Of a stretch of DNA of 59,049 nt, positions 32,573 through 40,057 are shown in pieces (the first letter of the stretch is position 1; every line of letters starts with the position of its first letter). A model generated the notes under the pieces. That model was not told where the DNA came from. It saw only the letters and a program-made list of their open reading frames with translations, and ran no database searches. Both the position numbers and the translations under genes were made by a program. Location: assembly GCA_017608575.1 (NCBI GenBank), contig JAFCFP010000001.1, positions 1-59,049 of the forward strand, given 5' to 3'. This stretch comes from Candidatus Iainarchaeum sp. GTDB taxonomy: Archaea > Iainarchaeota > Iainarchaeia > Iainarchaeales > DTGL01.

Positions 32573-35080
32573 TTAGGTTCCTTTCAACTTGCTTATTGCA
32601 AGACCCATTTCTGCAGCGAATTGTTTTTCGAATTTTTCCAAGTCATCCATTTTTTTGTCAATTAGCTGGATTCTGTCATTTATTTGCTTTTGCAATGCAA
32701 GCGTTGTAGCATTGAATTTCTTTATTTTTTCATTGAAAGTGGCAATGTTTTGATCAATTACTTTAATGAATTGTTCTTTGAATACATCCAATTCCTTTGT
32801 TTCACGCTTGACTTTTTCAAAGTCAATTTCTTCCTTCATTTCCCTTACAATTCTGTCCTTTTCCCTTTCAAGCTGTTTTGTCATTTGGGAAATACTTTTA
32901 GCGAATTCCCTCTCGCGTTCAGCAATTGAAGCAGATAATGGCTTCATTGCATCTGATACAAGTTTTTCCCTTATTTCAGCAATGCTTAACTTGCTGTAGG
33001 GCTGCAAGCCACGGATTATTTCCTCTCTTTTGTTTATTATTTCATTGGCTCTGTCTTCAAGTTCTTTTATTCCCTTGCTGGTTTCATCCATAAACTTTTT
33101 CATTTCACTTTTTGTCTTAATGAGCTCTGAATTCATGTATGAAACGAGCTGGTCTTGTGTTTCCTTTAATTCCTTTTTCTTCTTTTCAAGAGCAGCGATT
33201 TTTTGCATGTAGTTTTGCATTATTTTGTCCGCTTCTTTGAGTTTGGTTTGCACTTTTAAAAGCATTGCCTCTTCTGCTTTTGTTTGCCCTTCTTTTATCA
33301 TTTCTTCGAGTTCTTTCCTCATTTGTGCTTTTTCTTTTTCAAGTTTTGCCATCTCGTTTTCTACTTCTTTTTGCAGGGCATTCACTGCTGCAAGCCTTTC
33401 CTGAATTGTTTTTTTGAGTTCTTTTTCTTTTTGGTCAACTCTTTCGTTTACCTTGAGCCTTATTTCTTCTTCGAGTTTTTTCTTTGTGGCTTCTAGTTCT
33501 GCCAGTTTTTGTTTTACTTTTTCGGGTGCCAGTTCTTTTCTGAGTTCTTTGAGGTCGGCTATTTCTTTTTCAACATATTTTTTCAATTCGTCAAGGTTTG
33601 CCATTTTCACTCTTTCAATCCTGCTCTTTGCTTCATCCATTAGGTCTTCTATTACCTCTGATTCGAGTTCAAGCGTTTTGGTTACGCGTGTGTCCAGTTC
33701 CTCCATTTTTTTGTCCGCTTCTTGCAGGAATGATTCTATTTCGGTTTTTGTTGTTTCAGATAACCTTGAGAGCTCCGCTTTGGAGTTTTTAACCAGTTCT
33801 TTTGTTTCTTTTCTCGAGCCTTCAATTAGCTGGTTTAATTCCTTTTTTGAACCGCCTATTAATTCCGATAATTCTTTTCGCGAGGTTGCAAGGAGTTGTT
33901 CTGTTTCGGTTTTTGCTTTTTCAATTAAGTTTTTTGTTTCCATTTGGGTGTTTGAAAGTATTTGGGCAGTGTCCTTCTGGGCTTTTAAAATAAGCGCGTT
34001 TATTTCCTCTTGAGAGCTTGAGAGCAGTGCATTTGTGTCAGCTTTTGATTTTGATATTGTTGCAGTTGTTTCGTTCCTTGCCCTTTCAAGCAACGCGTTT
34101 AATTCTGCTTGGGATTTTTCAATTACTTCATTTGTGTCGGTTTTTGCTTTTTCAATTATTGCGTTCATTTCAGCAATATGGCTTTTTTTAAGTTCTTCAA
34201 ATTCTGCTATTAATCCATTAATGCGTTTTTTTGACTCGGTTGTTATTTCGTTTATTGCCTCTTTTCTGAGTTCTTCAAATACTTTTTCGGCGTTTTTTAC
34301 CTTTGAACGAATGCTTTTTCTGAGTTCAGCAGCGGTTTCCTCTTTGGCTTGTTCTATTGTTTTGTGGATTTCTTCAAAATGAGCTTGTTCTTTTCTCAGC
34401 CTTTCGATTTCTTCGCTTGTTTTTTGATGCAATTCTTCAAGCCTTTTTATTTCAGCGGAAAATTTTTCGCTTTTGGCTTGCTCTTCTTTTATTTGCTGGA
34501 GGCTGAGATTTATTTTTTCATTGAGCTTTTTCAGTTCTGATATTTTTGCGTCAATTATTTCGTTTACTCCTTTTACTTTTTCATCAATAATGGATTTTAT
34601 TTTTTCAGTTTGCAGTGCATTCTTTGAATCAATCAGTGTTTGAATTTTTTGCATTTCTTTTTTTATTCTTTCATTGAATTTTTTGTCAAATGCTTGGGCT
34701 GAATATGCTTCTATTTTTTTCTCCAATTCCTTTTGTGATTTTTTGATTTCCTCTATTTTTGCATTAACCGAGCTCACAAATCCTTTTTCCCAAATTTCTT
34801 GCACTTTTTTTCTTTCTTCCTGTTTTTCCCTTTCCTCTATGTCGTGCAATGTTTCGCCTTTTATTTCAACCACTTGCTTCATTGCTTCCTTTGCTTTTAT
34901 TTCTGGTTTTGCACTGAGTTTTAAGTCTTCCTTTATTTCGCCTTTTGCTTCAGCTAGCATTTCTTTTGCTTCTTTTTCACTTAAGCCAACATCGCGCAGG
35001 TTTTGGATTATTTCGCTTTCGCTCAGGTTTAAATCCAAAAGCTTGCGGATTGATTCCAGTATTACTGCCTTTTTATCCAT
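32573..35080 (-). CDS. Very long coiled-coil protein with tandem 11-residue repeats
   Basis: An 835-residue protein that is almost wholly alpha-helical. Residues about 5-45 (SIRKLLDLNLSESEIIQNL) look like a small three-helix UBA- or HTH-like domain. The rest is charged coiled coil, apart from a striking block at 309-462 of 14 hendecad repeats (listed separately). There is no Walker motif, signal peptide or membrane helix, so it is not an SMC or Rad50 protein. A cytoskeletal, nucleoid or membrane-curving scaffold is conceivable, but no function is known to me. It lies alone between two tRNA genes. Confidence 0.8.
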   Translation of the reverse strand: MDKKAVILESIRKLLDLNLSESEIIQNLRDVGLSEKEAKEMLAEAKGEIKEDLKLSAKPEIKAKEAMKQVVEIKGETLHDIEEREKQEERKKVQEIWEKGFVSSVNAKIEEIKKSQKELEKKIEAYSAQAFDKKFNERIKKEMQKIQTLIDSKNALQTEKIKSIIDEKVKGVNEIIDAKISELKKLNEKINLSLQQIKEEQAKSEKFSAEIKRLEELHQKTSEEIERLRKEQAHFEEIHKTIEQAKEETAAELRKSIRSKVKNAEKVFEELRKEAINEITTESKKRINGLIAEFEELKKSHIAEMNAIIEKAKTDTNEVIEKSQAELNALLERARNETTATISKSKADTNALLSSSQEEINALILKAQKDTAQILSNTQMETKNLIEKAKTETEQLLATSRKELSELIGGSKKELNQLIEGSRKETKELVKNSKAELSRLSETTKTEIESFLQEADKKMEELDTRVTKTLELESEVIEDLMDEAKSRIERVKMANLDELKKYVEKEIADLKELRKELAPEKVKQKLAELEATKKKLEEEIRLKVNERVDQKEKELKKTIQERLAAVNALQKEVENEMAKLEKEKAQMRKELEEMIKEGQTKAEEAMLLKVQTKLKEADKIMQNYMQKIAALEKKKKELKETQDQLVSYMNSELIKTKSEMKKFMDETSKGIKELEDRANEIINKREEIIRGLQPYSKLSIAEIREKLVSDAMKPLSASIAEREREFAKSISQMTKQLEREKDRIVREMKEEIDFEKVKRETKELDVFKEQFIKVIDQNIATFNEKIKKFNATTLALQKQINDRIQLIDKKMDDLEKFEKQFAAEMGLAISKLKGT
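33695..34156 (-). repeat. Fourteen tandem hendecad (11-residue) repeats inside the coiled-coil gene
   Basis: Residues 309-462 read as 14 consecutive 11-mers without a single insertion, such as IEKAKTDTNEV, IEKSQAELNAL, LERARNETTAT and ISKSKADTNAL. The consensus is [IL]-x-x-[SA]-[KRQ]-x-[ED]-[TLI]-x-x-[LI]. Eleven-residue periodicity gives right-handed coiled coils or long amphipathic helices, unlike the heptads in the flanking parts. The DNA copies are diverged, so the protein pattern is under selection. Confidence 0.85.
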
Positions 35081-35446
35081 TTCAAATCAAATAATAGTCT
35101 AAGGATTTATAAAAAGATAACTGTTTGCATTTGCCAGCCAAAAAACTGTCCAAAGAGGGAGTTTTGGGAGTCAAGGTATTGAAATTATTTATTAAAAACC
35201 TGTTTATGTCGAAACCTTTAGATTGCGACATTAAGCAGGAGATGATTAAGTCAATAGAAGCACTATCGATTAAAAAAATTTCAAAACAATTGGCAATACA
35301 ATTAAAATTCTTATTGGCAGGATTTAATCTTAAGGCAGGCATTAGTTGTGTAATGCGAAAAAATCAAAACCATTACAAGCGCTTTTGTTGCAAGCACCTG
35401 CCAAGCCATTTGCAGAGTTAATAAAACCATTTAAAGCACACAGAGT
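35081..35446. other. Intergenic stretch with no supported gene
   Basis: These 366 bases hold the probable promoter of the coiled-coil gene (TATA-like TTTATAAA at about 35107-35114, minus-strand use) and, at the far end, the AACCATTTAAAG box before tRNA-Ala. Short open frames on both strands have no recognisable motif, unusual composition and no good start signal. I see no RNA fold or repeat that I can support. Confidence 0.5.
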
Positions 35447-35520
35447 GGGCCGGTGGTGTAGTTCGGTAACACGCGTCCTTGGCATGGACGAGACCCCGAG
35501 TTCAAATCTCGGCCGGTCCA
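35447..35520 (+). tRNA. tRNA-Ala(GGC)
   Basis: A 74-nt tRNA without intron. The acceptor stem GGGCCGG/CCGGTCC has one G-U pair, the anticodon stem is CGTCC/GGACG with loop TTGGCAT (anticodon GGC), the T-arm is CCGAG-TTCAAAT-CTCGG, and the discriminator is A. The 3' CCA is not encoded as a tail: the CCA seen is part of the acceptor stem plus discriminator. Confidence 0.94.
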
Positions 35521-35614
35521 CTTACTCTTTCTCCAAGAAAAAGGTTTCGAGCAATTTTTTAATTGTTCTTTTTTCAATTGCTTCAAAAATTAGTTCAGGC
35601 ATTCAGTTACAAAT

Positions 35615-35833
35615 TCAAATTGAAATGAGTATTATGTTGTCACCGCGTAGCATTATTTTTCCGTATTTTGTCTTTGCTTCGTTTTCCACAAGTTCTTCCG
35701 CTTCTTCCAGCACCAAGTTCAAGTGAACATCAAATGCTTTGAGTGTGCCGCGTATTCCGCGGTTGTCTTTCAGTTTCACCAGCACTTGCTTGCCCACTGC
35801 ATTGTTCAAGTCATCAAATGGTCTTTTTGTCAT
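35615..35833 (-). CDS. Archaeal Sm-like protein (SmAP)
   Basis: A 72-residue Lsm/Sm protein that forms ring oligomers binding U-rich RNA. Sm1 motif: LNNAVGKQVLVKLKDNRGIRGTLKAFDVHLNLVLEEAE. Sm2 motif: YGKIMLRGDNIILISI. Its start overlaps the stop of the MinD-like gene by four bases (ATGA), so they are co-translated. The pairing has no obvious functional reason. Confidence 0.93.
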   Translation of the reverse strand: MTKRPFDDLNNAVGKQVLVKLKDNRGIRGTLKAFDVHLNLVLEEAEELVENEAKTKYGKIMLRGDNIILISI

Positions 35834-36645
35834 TTTTTATTCGCCTCCGTGCTCTTTTTTTCGGGTTTCTTTTTGAAAATGCTTAAAAGTTTTGCAAGGA
35901 ATCCCTGTCTTTTGACTTCATCAAATTTGACCTCCTGGCCGCTGAGTTTTGCTGCTGTTAACTGGAATGCTTTGCCGGCAGGAGAATTGGGTTTTCTTAA
36001 AATTATTGGTTTTGAATCCTTCAAAATGAATGTTTTTCTCACTTCCGGGTCATAAGGAATTACTCCATAACAGGGCAATTCCAGCATTTTCATTATTTCG
36101 TCCTTTGCTAACTCGCCTTTTTCTCCCCGCATCATGTTTATTATTACTCCGAATGGCTTTGACATGAGTCTTTCGGCAACCATTTTTGTTTTAAGCGCAT
36201 CAGCCAGGCTCGGCGAGTTAGGCAGTGTTACGAGCAATACTTGCTTGCTTGAACCAAGCGATGACATAACGTTTCTTTCAATTCCTGCAGGGGCGTCAAG
36301 CAATACAAAATCATAATTGTCTTCAACTGCTTCAATAACGCCTTTGAGTCTTTGCGAGTCAGCGCTCCTATAGCTTTCCAGGCTTAAACCGCTTGGAATG
36401 AAGTCAACTCCTTTTGGACCGGAATAAATTGCATCCTCTACAGAGGCTTCTCCTATTAGCACTTCGTGCAATGTTATGGGAGAGTTTTGCATTTGCAATA
36501 ATAATGAAAGATTAGCCATTGCAATGTCCGCATCAACCATTAAAACTCTTTGCCCTGACATTGCAAGCGCAATTCCAACGTTTGCGGTTATTGTGGTTTT
36601 TCCCACTCCGCCTTTTCCAGAGGCAATTGTAATACTTCTGCCCAT
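35830..36645 (-). CDS. minD: MinD/ParA-family ATPase
   Basis: A 271-residue deviant-Walker ATPase: ASGKGGVGKTTITANVG (Walker A with signature Lys), VLMVDADIAMANLSLLL and FVLLDAPAGIERNVMS (Walker B). These proteins position cell-surface or chromosomal structures; archaeal MinD homologues are linked to positioning motility machinery in haloarchaea. The C-terminal 25 residues are Lys-rich, following a possible amphipathic helix (FLAKLLSIFKKK) that could be a membrane-targeting sequence like that of MinD. No MinC or MinE gene is nearby. Confidence 0.88.
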   Translation of the reverse strand: MGRSITIASGKGGVGKTTITANVGIALAMSGQRVLMVDADIAMANLSLLLQMQNSPITLHEVLIGEASVEDAIYSGPKGVDFIPSGLSLESYRSADSQRLKGVIEAVEDNYDFVLLDAPAGIERNVMSSLGSSKQVLLVTLPNSPSLADALKTKMVAERLMSKPFGVIINMMRGEKGELAKDEIMKMLELPCYGVIPYDPEVRKTFILKDSKPIILRKPNSPAGKAFQLTAAKLSGQEVKFDEVKRQGFLAKLLSIFKKKPEKKSTEANKK

Positions 36646-36721
36646 TTTTTTTGCTCCATTGAATTCTTTTATAGAATTAAGGCATAATTTTTTTTAAACC
36701 CGCTGTTGTGCTTTTTTTTGC

Positions 36722-37219
36722 CTATCTTTCTTCAACTCCAAATATTCCGGCTCTTTTGAATATGTCAAAGCGTGTTTTTTCCTCTGCTTTACTTCCTTCA
36801 AGTGCTTGTTTTGCATAATGCTCTGAGTACTTTGAAGGAATTGCCCTTGAAACCTTTTTAATATCCATTGGCTCTTTTAATAGAATTTTTTCCTGAAACG
36901 CAGTAATGAGGTCAATTTGTTGGCTTGTTAGTGCAACAATATCAATTATTCCCTTTTTTGCAAGCAAGCAATTGAATGCTCTTTCAATTGCATTCGCTCC
37001 AAGCAATTCCTTGTCTTTGTTGATGTAGTCATAAAAAGCGCCGATTATTGTGCCCTGCTTGAACAATATTACTCCTTCCTCTATGCCAGCATAGCCTTTT
37101 ATTGTGCAGATCAAATAGCCAGTGAAGTTTGATTTTATTAAGGCAATTATTTTGCTTTCGGCTTTTATGTCCTCTGTTTTGAGTCCTTCTTCAAGTTTTT
37201 GTCCAGCCGGCAAATCCAT
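36722..37219 (-). CDS. DUF2226-like conserved archaeal protein
   Basis: A 165-residue protein. The core FTGYLICTIKGYAGIEEGVILFKQGTIIGAFYDYI, then ANAIERAFNCLLAKKGIIDIVAL, has the strand-helix layout seen in archaeal DUF2226 and in the bacterial DUF4388/PATAN regulatory domains. It is presumably a regulatory or scaffold protein without enzymatic motifs. It lies upstream of minD on the same strand (76-base gap) and could be linked to it. The family call is by pattern only. Confidence 0.5.
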   Translation of the reverse strand: MDLPAGQKLEEGLKTEDIKAESKIIALIKSNFTGYLICTIKGYAGIEEGVILFKQGTIIGAFYDYINKDKELLGANAIERAFNCLLAKKGIIDIVALTSQQIDLITAFQEKILLKEPMDIKKVSRAIPSKYSEHYAKQALEGSKAEEKTRFDIFKRAGIFGVEER

Positions 37220-37286
37220 TCAAATCAACGCTATAATTTAACTAATAAGTTATTTAAAAGCATTTATTTTAATTATTTCTTAAAAG

Positions 37287-37313
37287 CGCTATTTCTTATA
37301 GCGGTTTTTTTTT
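37287..37313 (+). promoter_or_regulatory. Hairpin with T-tract in the aIF5A leader/promoter
   Basis: CGCTAT (37287-37292), a 5-nt loop, ATAGCG (37298-37303), one G, then nine T residues. A TATA-like CTTAAAAG (37280-37287) abuts it and the aIF5A ATG is at 37339, so the hairpin lies over the expected transcription start region. It could be an operator palindrome, or an attenuator/terminator for upstream reads; the sequence alone does not decide. Confidence 0.4.
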
Positions 37314-37338
37314 GGCTTATGTTCAAGAGGTGGGTTTA

Positions 37339-37734
37339 ATGGAAAAAACATTCAAAAAAGTATCTCAGTTAAAAGAAGGAAGCTATATCCTTATTGATGG
37401 AATTCCCTCACGGGTTAAAGGAATTGAAAAAAGCAAGGCCGGAAGACACGGTTCAACAAAAGCGCGAATTACCGCTTTTGGATTGTTTGATGACCAAAAA
37501 CGCCAATTGCTAAAGCCAACGTCCGCAGAAGTGGAAGTGCCAATAATAAAACGCGGCAACGCCCAAGTTGTTGCAGTAATGGGTGGCATAGTGCAATTAA
37601 TGGATTTAAAAAGCTATGAATGCTTTAATGTTCAAAAGCCAAAGGACTTGGGAGGGCTAAAAGGCGGTGTTGAACTGGAATACATTAAATACGGAGACAA
37701 TGCACGCATTCTGAAAAAAAGGCAAACAGAATGA
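37339..37734 (+). CDS. eif5A: Translation initiation factor 5A, hypusine Lys replaced by Arg
   Basis: A 131-residue aIF5A, which enters the ribosomal E site and helps peptide bond formation at stalling sequences. The SH3-like N-domain has VSQLKEGSYILIDGIPSRV and the tip loop KSKAGRHGSTKAR; the OB-like C-domain has AEVEVPIIKRGNAQVVAVMG and ARILKKRQ. The family tip loop is normally GKHG, with the Lys converted to hypusine. Here codon AGA (37444-37446) gives Arg36, which deoxyhypusine synthase cannot modify. This is read directly from the sequence. The ATG at 37339 fits; an upstream frame adds nine unlikely residues. Confidence 0.93.
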   Translation: MEKTFKKVSQLKEGSYILIDGIPSRVKGIEKSKAGRHGSTKARITAFGLFDDQKRQLLKPTSAEVEVPIIKRGNAQVVAVMGGIVQLMDLKSYECFNVQKPKDLGGLKGGVELEYIKYGDNARILKKRQTE

Positions 37735-37746
37735 GCGGGTTGTTAA

Positions 37747-38037
37747 ATGCAGCTTGAATTCAAGGATTACACGCAAAAGCCCTGCAAGGGCTCTGCGGCA
37801 ATTGAATTCATTCCAAAGAAAAACAAACGCATTGACTTGGAAAGAACATTCGCTGTACTAATGGATTGCAGTGAAATAAGCATTGAAGCCCAAATGCCGA
37901 GAATGCTTTTATTGAAGTGTAATTCCTGCACTGTGAGTTTTTTTGGCAGTGGAAAAGTCTTGGTGCGGAACGCCAAAAACGACAAACAGGCAAAGACAGC
38001 CATTAAAACACTCCTAAAATGCATTGCAAAGGTTTAA
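37747..38037 (+). CDS. Small protein resembling a single TBP-fold repeat
   Basis: A 96-residue protein starting 12 bases after aIF5A. The C-terminal half, PRMLLLKCNSCTVSFFGSGKVLVRNAK followed by QAKTAIKTLLKCIAK, follows the strand-strand-helix pattern of the TATA-binding-protein repeat (SGKxxxTGAKS then A--A---L). The N-terminal part also alternates strands. It would be one repeat rather than the usual two, so it would need to dimerise to bind DNA. The homology is suggestive, not certain. A shared promoter box for the next gene overlaps its 3' end. Confidence 0.5.
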   Translation: MQLEFKDYTQKPCKGSAAIEFIPKKNKRIDLERTFAVLMDCSEISIEAQMPRMLLLKCNSCTVSFFGSGKVLVRNAKNDKQAKTAIKTLLKCIAKV

Positions 38038-38039
38038 AT
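38026..38039 (+). promoter_or_regulatory. Shared BRE/TATA box GCAAAGGTTTAAAT, copy 1
   Basis: GCAAAGGTTTAAAT at 38026-38039, lying across the end of the preceding gene and about 50 bases before the membrane-protein start at 38085. The identical 14-mer recurs at 38429 and 39252. A transcript starting about 26 bases downstream would have a short leader containing GGAGGTG (38072-38078). Confidence 0.65.
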
Positions 38040-38084
38040 TGATTTATTGCTTTTTTCTTTCAATGTGTTTTGGAGGTGCAATGA

Positions 38085-38393
38085 ATGCCAGTACGAGAAA
38101 TAACAAGAATTGACCCCATTCAGTATGGGAAGGTAATGGCAGTCATAACAGCAATTGTTTTATTCATTGAAGGAATTATTTTAACAATTTTGTTTGGCTT
38201 TTTGGGCGCTGTTGCTGGAATTGGAGCCAATGCCGGAATGAATGCAGGTATGGGGGTTGCTGGTGGTCTCATAATGACTGTACTGTTAACAATATGCGGT
38301 TTAATCTTTGGCTTTATTTTTGGAGCTCTTGGCGCTTGGCTTTACAACTTTGTTGCAGGAAAAATTGGCGGAATAAAAATAGAACTCAAATAA
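38085..38393 (+). CDS. Small membrane protein (DUF3566-like)
   Basis: A 102-residue protein with two long hydrophobic segments (about 16-45 and 55-90) separated by a Gly/Ala/Met-rich turn (GIGANAGMNAGMGVAGG). The MPVREITRIDPIQYGKVMAVI start and the GALGAWLYNFVAGKIGGI ending resemble the DUF3566-like small membrane proteins of archaea and actinobacteria. The gene has its own TATA box and a strong Shine-Dalgarno GGAGGTG 6 bases before the ATG, unlike many genes here. Confidence 0.65.
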   Translation: MPVREITRIDPIQYGKVMAVITAIVLFIEGIILTILFGFLGAVAGIGANAGMNAGMGVAGGLIMTVLLTICGLIFGFIFGALGAWLYNFVAGKIGGIKIELK

Positions 38394-38428
38394 TGCTTTT
38401 TTTTCTTTTTTTACTTTTTTTGCCTTTT

Positions 38429-38442
38429 GCAAAGGTTTAAAT
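38429..38442 (+). promoter_or_regulatory. Shared BRE/TATA box GCAAAGGTTTAAAT, copy 2
   Basis: Exact copy of the 14-mer, 57 bases before the DUF4013 gene start at 38499. The leader carries AGGAGGTGA (38484-38492), a full Shine-Dalgarno match. Downstream of the box the sequence continues ATATGC. Confidence 0.7.
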
Positions 38443-38498
38443 ATATGCAATACTTATTATTTACAAATTATGCTTTCAATAAAAGGAGGTGAAAGCTG

Positions 38499-39182
38499 AT
38501 GGTGGACATAGTTGGAGGAATAAAAAAGCCATTCTCTGACATAAAAACATTGATTATCAGCACAATCATTGGAGCAATTCCAATAGTAAACTTTTTATTG
38601 TTTGGTTATGCTCTTAAAACAGCACAGAACACAATAAAAGGCGACAACAAATTGCAGTCTTGGAGTGGATTCGTTGACATTATAGTAAAAACCATAGTTG
38701 GCTTCATTGTTGAAATAATTTATTTCATTCCAGCGCTCATAATAATGTTAATTGGAGGCGCAGGGCTTTTAATGCAGCTCTTTTCAGTAGCAGCAGGTGG
38801 ACAAATTGATTACAATACATTAATGCAGGTCCTGTTTACAGGTGGCACTATAATGCTCATTGGAGCAATAGTTGCGTTTTTAACAGCCTTAATAATTCCA
38901 ATGGCTTTAATGTTTTATGTCGGAGAAGGAAGCTTTGGAGCAGCATTCAGTGTTGGCAAAGTGATAAAGAAATGCTTAAGCGGAGCTTACATTATTGCAT
39001 TGATTATGGCAGTTATTTGGGCCATTGTTCTAGGAATTGTTACATTCATTTTGGGCTATGTGTTCAGTTTGATTCCAGTGATTAATCTCATATTAATATT
39101 CTTGCTAGGTGGTTTCATTGCATATGCATTCAGTGTTCCAGTTTACACTTGGTTTGCTCAAGCTTACGCTGAAACAAAGTAA
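38499..39182 (+). CDS. DUF4013 membrane protein, paralogue 1
   Basis: A 227-residue membrane protein of the DUF4013 type with about five or six hydrophobic segments. The N-terminal pattern GGIKKPFSDIKTLIISTIIGAIPIVNFLLFGY is shared almost position for position with the gene at 39316 (GIKKPFMDSKTLAIGSIIGAIPIVGILLMGY), as are LIIPMAL in the centre and the AY/ATWF-A-like tail. Function unknown. GAGGTGAAAGCTG precedes the ATG. The gene is expressed from its own copy of the shared box. Confidence 0.82.
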   Translation: MVDIVGGIKKPFSDIKTLIISTIIGAIPIVNFLLFGYALKTAQNTIKGDNKLQSWSGFVDIIVKTIVGFIVEIIYFIPALIIMLIGGAGLLMQLFSVAAGGQIDYNTLMQVLFTGGTIMLIGAIVAFLTALIIPMALMFYVGEGSFGAAFSVGKVIKKCLSGAYIIALIMAVIWAIVLGIVTFILGYVFSLIPVINLILIFLLGGFIAYAFSVPVYTWFAQAYAETK

Positions 39183-39251
39183 AGCAATCACCTCCTTTCC
39201 TTTTTCTTTTTTTATTTTGTTATACTTAGTTGGCGGCATGCTTTGCAATCA

Positions 39252-39265
39252 GCAAAGGTTTAAAT
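39252..39265 (+). promoter_or_regulatory. Shared BRE/TATA box GCAAAGGTTTAAAT, copy 3
   Basis: Third exact copy of the 14-mer, 51 bases before the start of the second DUF4013 gene (39316). The leader contains GGAGG at 39304-39308. Confidence 0.7.
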
Positions 39266-39315
39266 ACTACGTTTATGTTATTGTATTGCTGAATGTGTTA
39301 AATGGAGGCGGTTGA

Positions 39316-39984
39316 ATGAGCAGGTTTGGCGATGGCATTAAAAAGCCATTCATGGATTCAAAAACCCTTGCAATTGGTTCAATAATTGGAGCAATTCCAA
39401 TAGTGGGAATCCTTTTAATGGGTTATTTTGTTAAATCCCTTGAAAGCGAGTTAAAGGGCGGAAAAGTGGTTAAGTGGCAGTCTTTTCCGGAACTCATAAT
39501 TGAATCAATTCTTGGAACAATAATTGCATTTATTTATTCCATTCCCGCGGGAGTGGTTTTATTCCTTGCTGTTAGTAGTCTTCCAGTTGGCTCTGACTAT
39601 TTTGAGTCATTTTATTTGGCGCTGGCAAGCGGTAACATTTTGTACTATGCTGGCTTAATATTGGCAATAATTACTGCACTCGTAATTCCAATGGCTTTAA
39701 CCAATTTTGCAAAAGAGGGAAAATTCAATGCAGCTTTTGATTTCAAAAAAGTGTTCCGAAAAGGTCTTTCAGGGCAAGGAATAATTGCTTTTTTGTTGAG
39801 CATTATTGCAACAATAGTGCTTGGTTCAATAGTGCTTGTAGTGCTCTTGACTCTTTTGACCTTTTTGGGAACAGTGCCATTGCTTGCTCTTGTTTTAGTG
39901 CTTTTAGCTTCAGGTTTTATTAACTTTGCTCTTGCAAGCGCAATGCCAACCTGGTATGTCACAGCATTTAAAGAGGCAAAGTGA
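39316..39984 (+). CDS. DUF4013 membrane protein, paralogue 2
   Basis: A 222-residue membrane protein clearly paralogous to the product of 38499-39182, by the shared N-terminal IKKPF-D-KTL segment, the IGAIPIVGILLMGY helix, and the VIPMAL motif. The two arose by tandem duplication that also copied the promoter box. It has about five membrane segments. Function unknown; the family often appears as tandem copies in archaea. Confidence 0.82.
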   Translation: MSRFGDGIKKPFMDSKTLAIGSIIGAIPIVGILLMGYFVKSLESELKGGKVVKWQSFPELIIESILGTIIAFIYSIPAGVVLFLAVSSLPVGSDYFESFYLALASGNILYYAGLILAIITALVIPMALTNFAKEGKFNAAFDFKKVFRKGLSGQGIIAFLLSIIATIVLGSIVLVVLLTLLTFLGTVPLLALVLVLLASGFINFALASAMPTWYVTAFKEAK

Positions 39985-40057
39985 GCGTTTCACTTTCCTC
40001 TTTTTTCTTATTGCTTTTTATTCGCTTCACTGCTTTAGCTTTATGGAAGGGAATTGA

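Noticed and set aside
33414..34013. Plus-strand frame of 199 codons opposite the coiled-coil gene
   Set aside because: Ser/Phe/Ala-rich antisense shadow of the hendecad and coiled-coil region.
35125..35421. A 98-codon plus-strand frame and an 86-codon minus-strand frame in the gap before tRNA-Ala
   Set aside because: No motif, no suitable start signal at a normal distance from a TATA box, and composition like non-coding sequence.
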